Positions 8,400 to 16,437 of a DNA stretch of 64,000 bases are shown in pieces (the first letter of the stretch is position 1; each line of letters begins with the position of its first letter). The position numbers and the translations under genes are program-made. This stretch comes from Chromatiales bacterium (GTDB taxonomy: Bacteria > Pseudomonadota > Gammaproteobacteria > Steroidobacterales > GCA-2729495): the NCBI GenBank assembly GCA_024234935.1, contig JACKNI010000002.1, positions 186,001-250,000 of the forward strand, given 5' to 3'. Under the pieces are notes generated by a model. It saw nothing but the letters and a program-made list of their open reading frames with translations. It was not told where the DNA came from and did not search any database.

Positions 8400-9403
8400 C
8401 AGCGTCGCGCCTCCAGCTCGCGGCTCTGGATGCGCTGGAACACCATGATCGGTGCCACCAGCAGGATCAGCATGCAGATTGCCACCGCGCTCGCCACCGG
8501 CCAGTCGCGGTTGGAAAAGAACTCATCTGCCAGGACCCGGCCGATCATCAGCTGGTCGGCGCGTCCGAGCAGCGAAGGAATGACGTATTCCCCGACCGCC
8601 GGAATGAACACCAGCAGCACGCCCGCGACGATACCGGGAAACGACAGCGGCAAGGTCACGCGCAGAAAGGTCTTCAGGGGCCGCGCACCGAGATCTGCAG
8701 CGGCCTCGACCAGCGTCTGATCGTGCTTTTCGAGATTGGCATAGAGCGGCAGGATCATGAAGGGCAGATACGAATAGACGATGCCGATATACACCGCGAA
8801 ATCCGTCTGCATCATCGTGATCGGCGTATCGATCACACCGAGCGCCATCAGCACATTGTTGATCACACCATTGCTCTTCAGAAGTCCGATCCAGGCGTAG
8901 ACGCGCAGCAGGAAGGATGTCCAGAAGGGCAGGATTACCAGCAGCAGGAATACGCTGCGCCAGGTGGGCGTGGATCGTGCGATCGCGTAGGCCATCGGGT
9001 AGCCGATCAACAGGCACAGCAGTGCCGATATGGCCGCTACCCTGACCGAGTACAGGTATGAGGTGGCATACAGATCGTCGGTCAGCAGGAACGCGTAGTT
9101 GCCCATATTGAGCTTTATCGCAACGACCTGGTTCCCGGCCCATTCCAGCAGCGGCGCATAAGGCGGCATCGCGATCCGCGCTTCGGAAAATGAGATCTTG
9201 AAAACGATCAGGAAAGGCACCAGAAAGAAAAGCAGCAGCCACAGGTATGGCATCGCGATGACGAGCTTCTTGCCCGTCCAGTGCGTCAGCACATACTCGG
9301 ACCAGCGCGGTGGCGCGAGACGGAACAACAGGGCCCACAGTGGCCCGACGCGGCCGCTGGCCAGCCGGGCGCTCAGTGCGGGATAGTGCCGGTCATCGCT
9401 CAT
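8399..9403 (-). CDS. potH: Putrescine ABC transporter, permease
   Basis: The first membrane subunit of the importer, 334 residues. It has a long cytoplasmic N-terminus (about 45 residues) before the first helix, as is usual for PotH. The EAA loop reads VEAAADLGARPLKTFLRVTLP. Start and stop are both fused to neighbours: its ATG overlaps the potG stop by four bases, and its stop shares a base with the potI start. It should form the channel with PotI and be driven by PotG. Confidence 0.92.
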   Translation of the reverse strand: MSDDRHYPALSARLASGRVGPLWALLFRLAPPRWSEYVLTHWTGKKLVIAMPYLWLLLFFLVPFLIVFKISFSEARIAMPPYAPLLEWAGNQVVAIKLNMGNYAFLLTDDLYATSYLYSVRVAAISALLCLLIGYPMAYAIARSTPTWRSVFLLLVILPFWTSFLLRVYAWIGLLKSNGVINNVLMALGVIDTPITMMQTDFAVYIGIVYSYLPFMILPLYANLEKHDQTLVEAAADLGARPLKTFLRVTLPLSFPGIVAGVLLVFIPAVGEYVIPSLLGRADQLMIGRVLADEFFSNRDWPVASAVAICMLILLVAPIMVFQRIQSRELEARR

Positions 9404-10488
9404 TGCGTCAGGACGATGGCGCTCGATGAATGCCAGGACAGCCAGACCGCTTCATCCCAGCTGATCCGGTCCTCGGACTGACGGACGATGTTCGGGCGCG
9501 TGACCCGCATCATCCGCCCGCTGTCGATCTGCACCAGGTACATGGACATGTCGCCCATGTAGGCGATCTCCTTGACGATGCCGTGTACGACATTGTCCTC
9601 CGACGGCGGTCGTTCCCGGCCGATGTTGATCTTCTCGGGACGGATCGCGGTCCATACCGTTGCGCTCGGCGCAGCGCTGATGCCATGGTCCACATACACA
9701 TGGCCACCGAGTTCGTCGGACTGGATGCGTACATGGTCCGGCTCGTCCTCGATCAGCCGCCCCTCGAACATGTTGACCGAACCGATGAAATCCGCGACGA
9801 AGCGCGAGGACGGAAATTCGTAGATATCGGGCGGCGTGCCGACCTGGACGATCTCGCCACGATTCATCACACCGATCCGGGTGGCAAGTGTCATGGCCTC
9901 CTCCTGATCGTGCGTGACCACGATAAAGGTGACCCCCAGGCGCTCCTGGATGCCAAGCAGCTCGAACTGCGTCTGCTCGCGCAGCTTCTTGTCGAGCGCA
10001 CCCAGCGGCTCATCGAGCAACAGCAGCTTCGGCCGCTTGACCAGCGAACGTGCCAGCGCGATGCGCTGCCGCTGTCCGCCGGACAGCTGATGCGGCTTGC
10101 GCTGCGCATAGGGCGTCATCTTGACGATATCGAGTATTGCCCCGACACGCTCGCTGATTTCCGCGCGATCGAGTTTCTCCTGTTCCAGGCCAAAGGCGAT
10201 GTTCTTCCATGCCGTCATGTGCGGGAACAGCGCGTACGACTGGAACATCATGTTGGCCGGACGTTCGTAGGCCGGGATGCCGGCCATGTCCTGGCCATCG
10301 ATGAAAATGGAACCGGAAGTCGGCGCATCGAAACCGGCCAGCATGCGCAGCAGGGTTGTCTTCCCACAGCCGGATCCGCCGAGCAGACAGAAGATTTCGC
10401 CCTGATTGATGCTCAGCGTGACGTTGTTTACCGCAACGAAATCGCCAAACTTCTTGGTGACTCCGTCGAGGCGCACATATTCGTGCAC
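9400..10488 (-). CDS. potG: Putrescine ABC transporter, ATP-binding subunit
   Basis: The ATPase of the importer, 362 residues. Walker A GGSGCGKT is at about 37-44, the signature LSGGQ at about 135-139 and Walker B LLLLDEP at about 156-161; the C-terminal third is the TOBE-type regulatory domain of polyamine transporters. It begins four bases after the potF stop and overlaps potH by four bases, so the operon is tightly packed. The mapping to potG rather than potA rests on the PotF-type binding protein encoded first. Confidence 0.93.
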   Translation of the reverse strand: MHEYVRLDGVTKKFGDFVAVNNVTLSINQGEIFCLLGGSGCGKTTLLRMLAGFDAPTSGSIFIDGQDMAGIPAYERPANMMFQSYALFPHMTAWKNIAFGLEQEKLDRAEISERVGAILDIVKMTPYAQRKPHQLSGGQRQRIALARSLVKRPKLLLLDEPLGALDKKLREQTQFELLGIQERLGVTFIVVTHDQEEAMTLATRIGVMNRGEIVQVGTPPDIYEFPSSRFVADFIGSVNMFEGRLIEDEPDHVRIQSDELGGHVYVDHGISAAPSATVWTAIRPEKINIGRERPPSEDNVVHGIVKEIAYMGDMSMYLVQIDSGRMMRVTRPNIVRQSEDRISWDEAVWLSWHSSSAIVLTQ

Positions 10489-10492
10489 GGTT

Positions 10493-11659
10493 TCAGCGGC
10501 CGGTCTTGAAGCGCGTCCATGATCGCGTCAGAAGACGCGTGAACCCGGGCGTTTCGGCCAGATCCGGCACCAGCCTGGTCTTGACCTCCGCAGAAGGATA
10601 GATGCTCGGATCGTTGCGGACTGCCTCGTCCACCAGCCCGTATGAGGCCAGATTGCTGTTTGCATAGTTCACGTAGCTTGAGTTGCGGGCCGCGATTTCC
10701 GGCCGCAGCAGAAAGTCGATGAACAGGTGCGCATTCAGCGGATGCTTTGCATCCTTCGGAATTGCGAGCATGTCGAAGAACATGATTGCGCCCTCTTTGG
10801 GCAGACCGTAGCGGATCGTGATCCCCTTGCCGGCCTCTTCGGCGCGATCGCGGGCCTGCAGCACGTCGCCCACCCAGCCGAGCGCCAGACAGATCTCGCC
10901 ATTGGCGAGATCGTCGATGTATTTCGATGAATTCACATAGCGGATCGAGGGTCGTATCTTCATCAGCACGTCTTCTGCGGCCTGGAGATCGGCCGGATCC
11001 TCGCTGTTCGCATCCTTGCCGAGATAGATCAGCACGGTGCCCACAACTTCGGACGGAGCATCCAGAACCGCGACACCGCAGTCGGCAAACTTCGACACGA
11101 CGGCCGGATCGTAGAACATCTTCCAGCTGTCTACCGGGGCATCCGGCATGCGCTGCCTGATCATGTCCACGTTGTAGCCCACGCCGGAAGTACCCCACAG
11201 GTAATTGACCGAATACTTGTTGCCCGGATCGTGAAGCGCGACACGGCGCGTGATGTCCGGGTCAAGGTTCTTCAGGTTCGGCAGCAGCGTGGTGTCCAGC
11301 GGCTGGAACACGCCGGCGGTGATCTGCCGCTCGAGAAACGAAGCCGATGGCACCACGATGTCGTAACCCGTATTGCCGGCCAGCAGCTTGGTCTCGACCA
11401 CCTCGTTGGAGTCGAACACATCGTAATTGACGTGAATGCCGTACTCCGCCTCGAATTCCTTGATCACGGCATCGTCGATATAGTCCGACCAGTTGTAGAC
11501 GTTGAGGACCTTCTCCGCATCGGTCTTTGCCGCGGAAGTCGCAGGCGCCGATGTTGCCGGCGGCGCAGCGCTGCCGGCCTCGGGTTTCGGGCCGCCGCAG
11601 GCGCCGAGCAGCAAGGCGATGGCAAGTGCAATACCAGTCTGGCGTGTAGCGCTGTACAT
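10493..11659 (-). CDS. potF: Putrescine-binding protein, predicted lipoprotein
   Basis: The extracytoplasmic solute receptor of the importer, 388 residues of the PotF/PotD family. After the leader comes VLNVYNWSDYIDD, the typical first strand of PotF, and a periplasmic two-lobed fold follows. Unlike E. coli PotF, which is soluble, the leader ends in a lipobox, LLLGAC, so the mature protein should be lipid-anchored at Cys21. It is the first gene of potFGHI. The 177 bases between its ATG and that of the divergent porin gene must hold both promoters, but I see no convincing -35/-10 pair. Confidence 0.9.
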   Translation of the reverse strand: MYSATRQTGIALAIALLLGACGGPKPEAGSAAPPATSAPATSAAKTDAEKVLNVYNWSDYIDDAVIKEFEAEYGIHVNYDVFDSNEVVETKLLAGNTGYDIVVPSASFLERQITAGVFQPLDTTLLPNLKNLDPDITRRVALHDPGNKYSVNYLWGTSGVGYNVDMIRQRMPDAPVDSWKMFYDPAVVSKFADCGVAVLDAPSEVVGTVLIYLGKDANSEDPADLQAAEDVLMKIRPSIRYVNSSKYIDDLANGEICLALGWVGDVLQARDRAEEAGKGITIRYGLPKEGAIMFFDMLAIPKDAKHPLNAHLFIDFLLRPEIAARNSSYVNYANSNLASYGLVDEAVRNDPSIYPSAEVKTRLVPDLAETPGFTRLLTRSWTRFKTGR

Positions 11660-11836
11660 GTCCGATCTCCCCCGATGCGGTTTCGAATCCCTGCAGATTC
11701 CGGTCTTTATAGCGCAGCCATCCCGCCGGGGAAAGGCAGCTGTCCGGTACGCCCGGAGCGCATCGATCGCCTGCCGCTTTTGCCATGGAACGTGCTACCT
11801 TTTGCGTTGCTTCAAACACCGCTTCAGGGGGAATAT

Positions 11837-12595
11837 ATGCGCAGTCTTTCAGTCTTCCCGGCACTGGTCATCCTTGGCATGGTGACGGTGGCCCAGGCGG
11901 AAGTCACCGGTACCGCAGCGGTGACCTCCGACTATGATTTCCGGGGTGTCTCGCTGAGTGCCGAAGACCCGGCAATCCAGGGCAGCATCGATTACGCCCA
12001 CGAGAACGGCTTTTATGCCAGCGCCTGGGCGAGCACCCTTGATTACGGCTCCGATTACGACGGCTCGCTCGAACTGGATCTCAGTGCCGGTGTTTCCGGC
12101 GAAACGGAGGTCGGCATCGGCTGGGATGTCGGGCTGGTCTGGTACACCTATCCGGGCAGCAACTCATCCGACACCAGATCGAAGATCGAGGACTATGGAG
12201 AAGCCTATCTGGGCGGCAGCTACAAGATGTTCGATGCCAAGGTCTGGTATGCCGACGACTATGGCGATACCGGTGACAGCGCCTGGTACACCGAACTCAA
12301 TGCCAGCTTCGATCTGCCGGCCGGCCTGACACTGGGCCTGCATTTGGGCCAGAGCTTCGGCGACTACTGGGACGCGGTTGCCGACGCTGCAGAAAGTGAC
12401 CTTGAAACGACCGGCATCGACGGTGACTACACGGACTGGTCAATCGGTCTGGGTTATACAGTCGGCAACTTCGACCTGAATCTGCGCTATGTCGATACCA
12501 ACACGGATTCAGAGCTGCAGGTCAACAACGACGCCTTTGCCAATGACAGCCGGGTAGTCTTTACGGTATCAACCGGCTTCCCCTGGACGAACTGA
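11837..12595 (+). CDS. TorF-family outer-membrane porin-like protein
   Basis: A 252-residue predicted outer-membrane beta barrel of the TorF/Gcw_chp type (TIGR02001-like). A cleavable signal peptide (about residues 1-20, ending AQA) is followed by EVTGTAAVTSDYDFRGVS, the family's hallmark start, and many alternating aromatic strands such as GLVWYTYPG and DWSIGLGYTVG. I chose the ATG at 11837 because AGGGGGA lies just upstream; the frame is open much further left but that part overlaps potF on the other strand. It is divergent from the potF operon. Transported solute unknown. Confidence 0.85.
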   Translation: MRSLSVFPALVILGMVTVAQAEVTGTAAVTSDYDFRGVSLSAEDPAIQGSIDYAHENGFYASAWASTLDYGSDYDGSLELDLSAGVSGETEVGIGWDVGLVWYTYPGSNSSDTRSKIEDYGEAYLGGSYKMFDAKVWYADDYGDTGDSAWYTELNASFDLPAGLTLGLHLGQSFGDYWDAVADAAESDLETTGIDGDYTDWSIGLGYTVGNFDLNLRYVDTNTDSELQVNNDAFANDSRVVFTVSTGFPWTN

Positions 12596-12628
12596 TGCGA
12601 CGGCAATAACGGCAATCGGGGTGTGCCC

Positions 12629-12925
12629 CTAGCGGGCCGCCCCGAATTCCTTCTTGCAACTGGTGCAGGCAGGTGCTGTCATCAGCGGCTTGTACAGGGC
12701 ACCGTCCAGCGCAGCCGACCAGAACCAGCGGTTACCGCAGTCCGGACAACGGATATGCAGGCAGCCGAAAGCGTAACCGACGACCGCGAGGATGGTGCCC
12801 ACCGTCCACGACATCCCGGCGCCCTCGAACAAGGGCACAAAACTCCCGGCCAGCAGCAGAAGCATGGCCAGCGCCAGCTTCCAGAATTGCCCTGTCCGCG
12901 TCACCACTGAATCCGGAAACATCAA
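12629..12925 (-). CDS. Small membrane protein with zinc-ribbon cysteines
   Basis: A 98-residue protein with two predicted membrane helices (about 12-30 and 38-58) followed by CPDCG and CTSCKK, two cysteine pairs spaced as in a zinc ribbon. I do not recognise a named family. It is the last gene of a leftward series after the GIY-YIG gene. A short hairpin (GGGG-TGTG-CCCC-like) at 12618-12629 lies at its 3' end. Confidence 0.6.
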   Translation of the reverse strand: MMFPDSVVTRTGQFWKLALAMLLLLAGSFVPLFEGAGMSWTVGTILAVVGYAFGCLHIRCPDCGNRWFWSAALDGALYKPLMTAPACTSCKKEFGAAR

Positions 12926-12940
12926 CCCCCCTGCTGCCAG

Positions 12941-13186
12941 CTACTTGCCGGCCTGAATCAGACTGCGCTTCAACCCGACCGGCATGCGCTTGATTGCCGC
13001 CTCACGTCGCAGCGCCGCACTTCGGTCCTCCGCCGACTCGCAGTGCACCAGTTCGACCGGGCGACGCGAGCGGGTATAGGCACTGCCCTTCCCGGCATTG
13101 TGCTGCCCGATGCGTGCATCGAGATCCCTCGCAATTCCGGTGTACAGACTCTGGTCCGCACACCGCACAATATAAACGTGCCACAT
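12941..13186 (-). CDS. GIY-YIG nuclease-fold small protein
   Basis: An 81-residue YhbQ-type protein with a single GIY-YIG domain. It begins MWHVYIVRCADQSLYTGIA, containing the VYIV and YTGI elements that correspond to GIY and YIG, with the catalytic Arg in DLDARIGQHN and a conserved Glu in REAAIKRM. I chose the ATG at 13186 because family members begin at this MWxVYI; a GTG at 13210 would add eight residues. Cellular role of these small proteins is poorly known. Confidence 0.82.
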   Translation of the reverse strand: MWHVYIVRCADQSLYTGIARDLDARIGQHNAGKGSAYTRSRRPVELVHCESAEDRSAALRREAAIKRMPVGLKRSLIQAGK

Positions 13187-13289
13187 CGCGCTGGCTGGCG
13201 TTCCTGTCACAAAACAACGGCAACGAGCTTATCGGAAGCGGCCATGCCCGGGCAAAGTCCGCAGCCGCTCGCAAGAAACCTGCGGCCGC

Positions 13290-13949
13290 TCAGTGCTCGC
13301 TGGCACTCCCGTCCTGCCGGCTGGGCTCGATACCGAGCAGCCGCAGCAGTCGCGCCGCACGCTCGCTCCCGGTGGTCAGCCAGAGATCGTACAGCCGCAG
13401 GATATCGCTGTCCCGGCTGGATCCAGCCACATCGCTGTCCCGGCTGGATCCAGCCACATGGCGAACTTCAGTCAGTACGTCGACGAGGTCCACAAAGCGT
13501 GCCGAGAGTTCCGCATAGACGGGAGCGATCGCCCGCCCGCGCGTGCTGGATGGCAGGGACACGGCGAGGCAATGGTACGCACCACCCCCCATGCGCGCGT
13601 AGTAATTGATGCCAACCGGTGAGCGGTCAAGGCAACCTGCCATGAAGCCGGCCACAAACAGCGCGACATCGCCGAGCCGGCGCAGCGCCATGTTGCGCTC
13701 GTCACCCGACGGCGCCCCGGCAGCATCAGCCAGCATGAGCGCCAGCGGCTGCAGACGCGGGCCTGGCGGCATCTGGTCGTATAGCGCTTCGGAACGGACA
13801 AACATGGTCAGCAGATTGACCACGTAGTGTGCCGTATGCGCATCCACCGCGACCTTGTTCGAAGCCATCGCCGCATCCACCGAGTCGCGAAAGAATTCCT
13901 GCAGACTTGGCACCGGCACCAGTTCCGGCTCTCGATTCACCGCTGACAT
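13290..13949 (-). CDS. Hypothetical protein with a 9-residue tandem duplication
   Basis: A 219-residue, mostly helical, soluble-looking protein with no signal peptide and no motif I recognise. Residues near 170-188 read VAGSSRDSD twice in a row, the result of a perfect 27-base tandem duplication around 13400-13457. The duplication keeps the frame. It points the same way as the sheath-like gene upstream, separated by a REP-like cluster, so a shared transcript is possible but not shown. Confidence 0.6.
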   Translation of the reverse strand: MSAVNREPELVPVPSLQEFFRDSVDAAMASNKVAVDAHTAHYVVNLLTMFVRSEALYDQMPPGPRLQPLALMLADAAGAPSGDERNMALRRLGDVALFVAGFMAGCLDRSPVGINYYARMGGGAYHCLAVSLPSSTRGRAIAPVYAELSARFVDLVDVLTEVRHVAGSSRDSDVAGSSRDSDILRLYDLWLTTGSERAARLLRLLGIEPSRQDGSASEH

Positions 13950-14040
13950 GCGCTGGGCTCTCCCCTCGCTGGCATGAAACGGTTATACCGCCAGACTGAA
14001 ACCGGCTGCGTGATCATCATCACGGGAATCGGAACGCAGG

Positions 14041-14155
14041 AGCGCCTTCCGTGGGAGCACCATCCGTGGGAGCGCCTTCCGTGGGAGCGCCTTCCGTGGG
14101 AGCGCCTTCAGGCGCGATTCTTTTGCCGGAATGTCGCGGCTGAAGCCGCTCCTAC
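14041..14155. repeat. 15-base tandem repeat running into a pair of inverted REP-like palindromes
   Basis: From 14041 the 15-base unit AGCGCCTTCCGTGGG occurs four times in direct contact (one copy with two changes), and a fifth begins at 14101. That one turns into a palindrome, GCGCC-TTCA-GGCGC (14102-14115). A second palindrome, GCGGC-TGAA-GCCGC (14136-14149), reads GTAGGAGCGGCTTCAGCC on the other strand, so the two elements face each other. GTGGGAGCGSCTTCAGSC is the core of REP sequences found in many pseudomonads and xanthomonads. The units lie in the gap 13950-14180 between two leftward genes, where nothing else was seen. Confidence 0.8.
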
Positions 14156-14180
14156 CCGCTATCATCACGGGAATCCGGTG

Positions 14181-15767
14181 TCAGCTGGCCAGGCCTGCAC
14201 CCGGCTGCCAGGATATTTCGGTGACCTGACAGTCATTGACATCGTGCTCGAAACGGAACGCGACGAATTCATCGGGACGCGCCAACGCCAGGCCGACGAC
14301 AAAGGACAGCCCGTGACCACGTCCGTTGGTGTCCTGATCGCACTTCACATAGAAAGCACGGCGCGGCGTATCGCCGGCCAGCAGTCCGGCAGACTGTGAC
14401 TCGGACAGGTAACAGCTGATCTGTTCTGCAACCGCCTGCCAGGTCTCCGGACCCGAGACCTGGATCGCCGCCCAGCGGGTGTTGTGCGCGATGTTGCTGG
14501 CAGTCATCACGGCGCGACGGCGCACGCTGAGCTGCCGCCACTCGCGATGTGTACTGTTGCTGCGTGCGAGGGTCACATCGCCCGAAAAGGAAATGAAGCC
14601 GGGCGCTGCAGGCCGGAGCAGATTCACGCCGCTGCGGGCCAGGATGCGCGCATCTTCAGCATCCGGCTCGACTGCCAGGCGCGCCCGCGATCGCAGCAGA
14701 AACGGTTCCGGTTCTACCCCGGCTGCCGCAGGCCGCGAATCACTCTGTTCCGGCAGCCGGTCGCGGGCGGCGAGCATCCCGGCGATGGCGCCCAGCGCAC
14801 TCAGCGGTCGAGATGGCCCGCCATCGGTGGTCGCCCCGGCCAGCAGCGGGAAGTAGGTCATCACGTTCGGACTGGCGAAAGCGCTGTTCCGCTGGCTGCG
14901 CGCCACATCCTCAACCTGCGACCAGTGCGAAGGCGGATCAAGCAACAGGATCGCGTTGCGCTTTGCACAATAACGCTCGGCCGCAAACAGGCCGACCGGC
15001 CCGATATCGGTATCCGGCGCCCCGGACAACAGGCAGACGAGATCGACAAAGGCGACCAGGTTCAGTGCATGGAGTCCGGTCGACTCCTGCGCCGAACCGA
15101 TCAGGTCGTAATCGGTGGGCACACCACTGTTGCGCCGGTCGCCGCTCGCATACACATAGCCGACTGGCCCGATGCCGTTCGCGCCGGGTGTGACGAAGGG
15201 CCGCGCCCGTGGCGGCTCGCCGGAAAGGCGCAGCAGCGCGGAATCGGCGAGCACTTCGCCGACATAGCCGTTCTCATCCGGCACGATCGACACGCCTCGC
15301 CAGATCTCCTGCTCTTCGACCAGCGGGCTCGACGGCGAGCGGATCCGCTGCACGGTGAGATTGAATCGCCAGAGATCATCGGCCGGCACATTGTCGTAAT
15401 CCACCGCGACCCTGAGGTATTCCAGCGGACCGGGATTGCGGGCAGCGAGGTCGAGCGAACCACCCGGGCCTGGCAAGCTGAGCCGGTTCGGTGAGCCGGA
15501 GCGCGGCACCCGCACCACGATCGCGATGCGCCCGCCGTTCTCGAAGTATTGACCGAGTATCCATTCCATCCGGCTGTGTTCAGCCGGTGAACCGAAGCGC
15601 CGGCGAAATTCAGCGACACTCCCGATGGCGACCGGGATATGTGCGGGACCGCGGGGTGCAGGACCCACAAAGGCAGTCACCGTCTCGCGCTGCAGTGGAA
15701 TTGCTTCCTCTCCGGTGGGCGATTCAACGACTTGTATCTGTTCCGGCAGACGATCAGACACGTGCAT
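14181..15767 (-). CDS. Contractile tail sheath-like protein, orphan
   Basis: A 528-residue protein resembling contractile phage-tail and injection-system sheaths. The N-terminus has the sheath signature TVTAFVGPAPRGPAHIPV followed by AEFRRRFG and YFENGGRIAIVVRV. The C-terminal domain shows RRRAVMTASNIAHNTRWAAI and later AGDTPRRAFYVKCDQDTN, both typical of sheath subunits. The ATG at 15767 overlaps the rhomboid stop by 14 bases, indicating co-translation with a membrane protease gene. No tube, baseplate, spike or tape-measure gene is present nearby, so it is not part of a visible tail cluster. Whether it still polymerises is unknown. Confidence 0.75.
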   Translation of the reverse strand: MHVSDRLPEQIQVVESPTGEEAIPLQRETVTAFVGPAPRGPAHIPVAIGSVAEFRRRFGSPAEHSRMEWILGQYFENGGRIAIVVRVPRSGSPNRLSLPGPGGSLDLAARNPGPLEYLRVAVDYDNVPADDLWRFNLTVQRIRSPSSPLVEEQEIWRGVSIVPDENGYVGEVLADSALLRLSGEPPRARPFVTPGANGIGPVGYVYASGDRRNSGVPTDYDLIGSAQESTGLHALNLVAFVDLVCLLSGAPDTDIGPVGLFAAERYCAKRNAILLLDPPSHWSQVEDVARSQRNSAFASPNVMTYFPLLAGATTDGGPSRPLSALGAIAGMLAARDRLPEQSDSRPAAAGVEPEPFLLRSRARLAVEPDAEDARILARSGVNLLRPAAPGFISFSGDVTLARSNSTHREWRQLSVRRRAVMTASNIAHNTRWAAIQVSGPETWQAVAEQISCYLSESQSAGLLAGDTPRRAFYVKCDQDTNGRGHGLSFVVGLALARPDEFVAFRFEHDVNDCQVTEISWQPGAGLAS

Positions 15768-16437
15768 ACCCTGAAAAGCGCGGGCCGAGCAACGGAGCCA
15801 GGGCAAGGCCGGCGACGAATCCGCCCACGTGCGCGCTGAAGGCGATGCCACCGCCAGCCGATGAAGGCAGGTTCGCGTAAAGGAGCTGCAACAGAAACCA
15901 TGCGGCCAGCACGACGAATGCCGGCAGATAAACCACACGCATGACGATCACCACCGGAACGATCACGCTGATCTCGGTGCGCGGGTGCAATACCAGGTAG
16001 GCACCGAGGATGCCGGAAACGCCGCCGCTCGCGCCAACCATCGGCACAGATGATGAGGGATCGGTCCAGGCCTGCGCGAGTGCTGCGACCACTGTACTGA
16101 CGATGACGAGTACGGTGAAGCGGCCCGACCCCACCGTTCGTTCCAGCTTGGGACCAAAGACCCACAGATAAAGCAGGTTACCGAGCAGATGCATCCAGCC
16201 GCCGTGCAGGAACATATAACTGATCAGCGTCGCCGGCGGCGGAATCACCGGAACGTTTTCCGGCAGGGATGCCCCGCCGAACAGCAACCCGGGCACAAAA
16301 GCCAGATTGACCGGCACGAGCGGCTCGCCACCCCCCAGATACAACTGCAGCAGAAAACAGGCGCAGAACAGCGTCATGAAGGTGAGGGCCGCCATCGCAG
16401 GCCCCTGACCCTTGCTGCCGTCACTGATCGGCAGCAT
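15754..16437 (-). CDS. Rhomboid-family intramembrane serine protease
   Basis: A 227-residue integral membrane protein with about six helices. The rhomboid features are HGGWMHLLGN in the helix-2 region, the nucleophile Ser137 in GASGGVSG, and His203 in SAHVGGFVAG. Rhomboids cleave substrates inside the membrane. I start at the ATG at 16437; an upstream extension would add a poly-Arg stretch that overlaps the L,D-transpeptidase gene. It overlaps that gene by 17 bases on one side and the sheath-like gene by 14 on the other. The substrate is unknown. Confidence 0.85.
   Translation of the reverse strand: MLPISDGSKGQGPAMAALTFMTLFCACFLLQLYLGGGEPLVPVNLAFVPGLLFGGASLPENVPVIPPPATLISYMFLHGGWMHLLGNLLYLWVFGPKLERTVGSGRFTVLVIVSTVVAALAQAWTDPSSSVPMVGASGGVSGILGAYLVLHPRTEISVIVPVVIVMRVVYLPAFVVLAAWFLLQLLYANLPSSAGGGIAFSAHVGGFVAGLALAPLLGPRFSGYARV

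Noticed and set aside
14041..14155. The 15-base tandem units as a CRISPR array
   Set aside because: Units touch one another with no spacers, and the last merges into a REP-type palindrome; no cas genes are present.
14181..15767. A prophage or injection-system cluster around the sheath-like gene
   Set aside because: All neighbours are chromosomal housekeeping or envelope genes; no tail tube, baseplate, integrase or lysis gene is visible.
15754..16437. The rhomboid gene as a rhombosortase for the GlyGly-CTERM-like protein at 41.7 kb
   Set aside because: It has the ordinary HGGWMHLLGN and GASGG features of general rhomboids and lies 25 kb away in another operon. A sorting enzyme may exist elsewhere.
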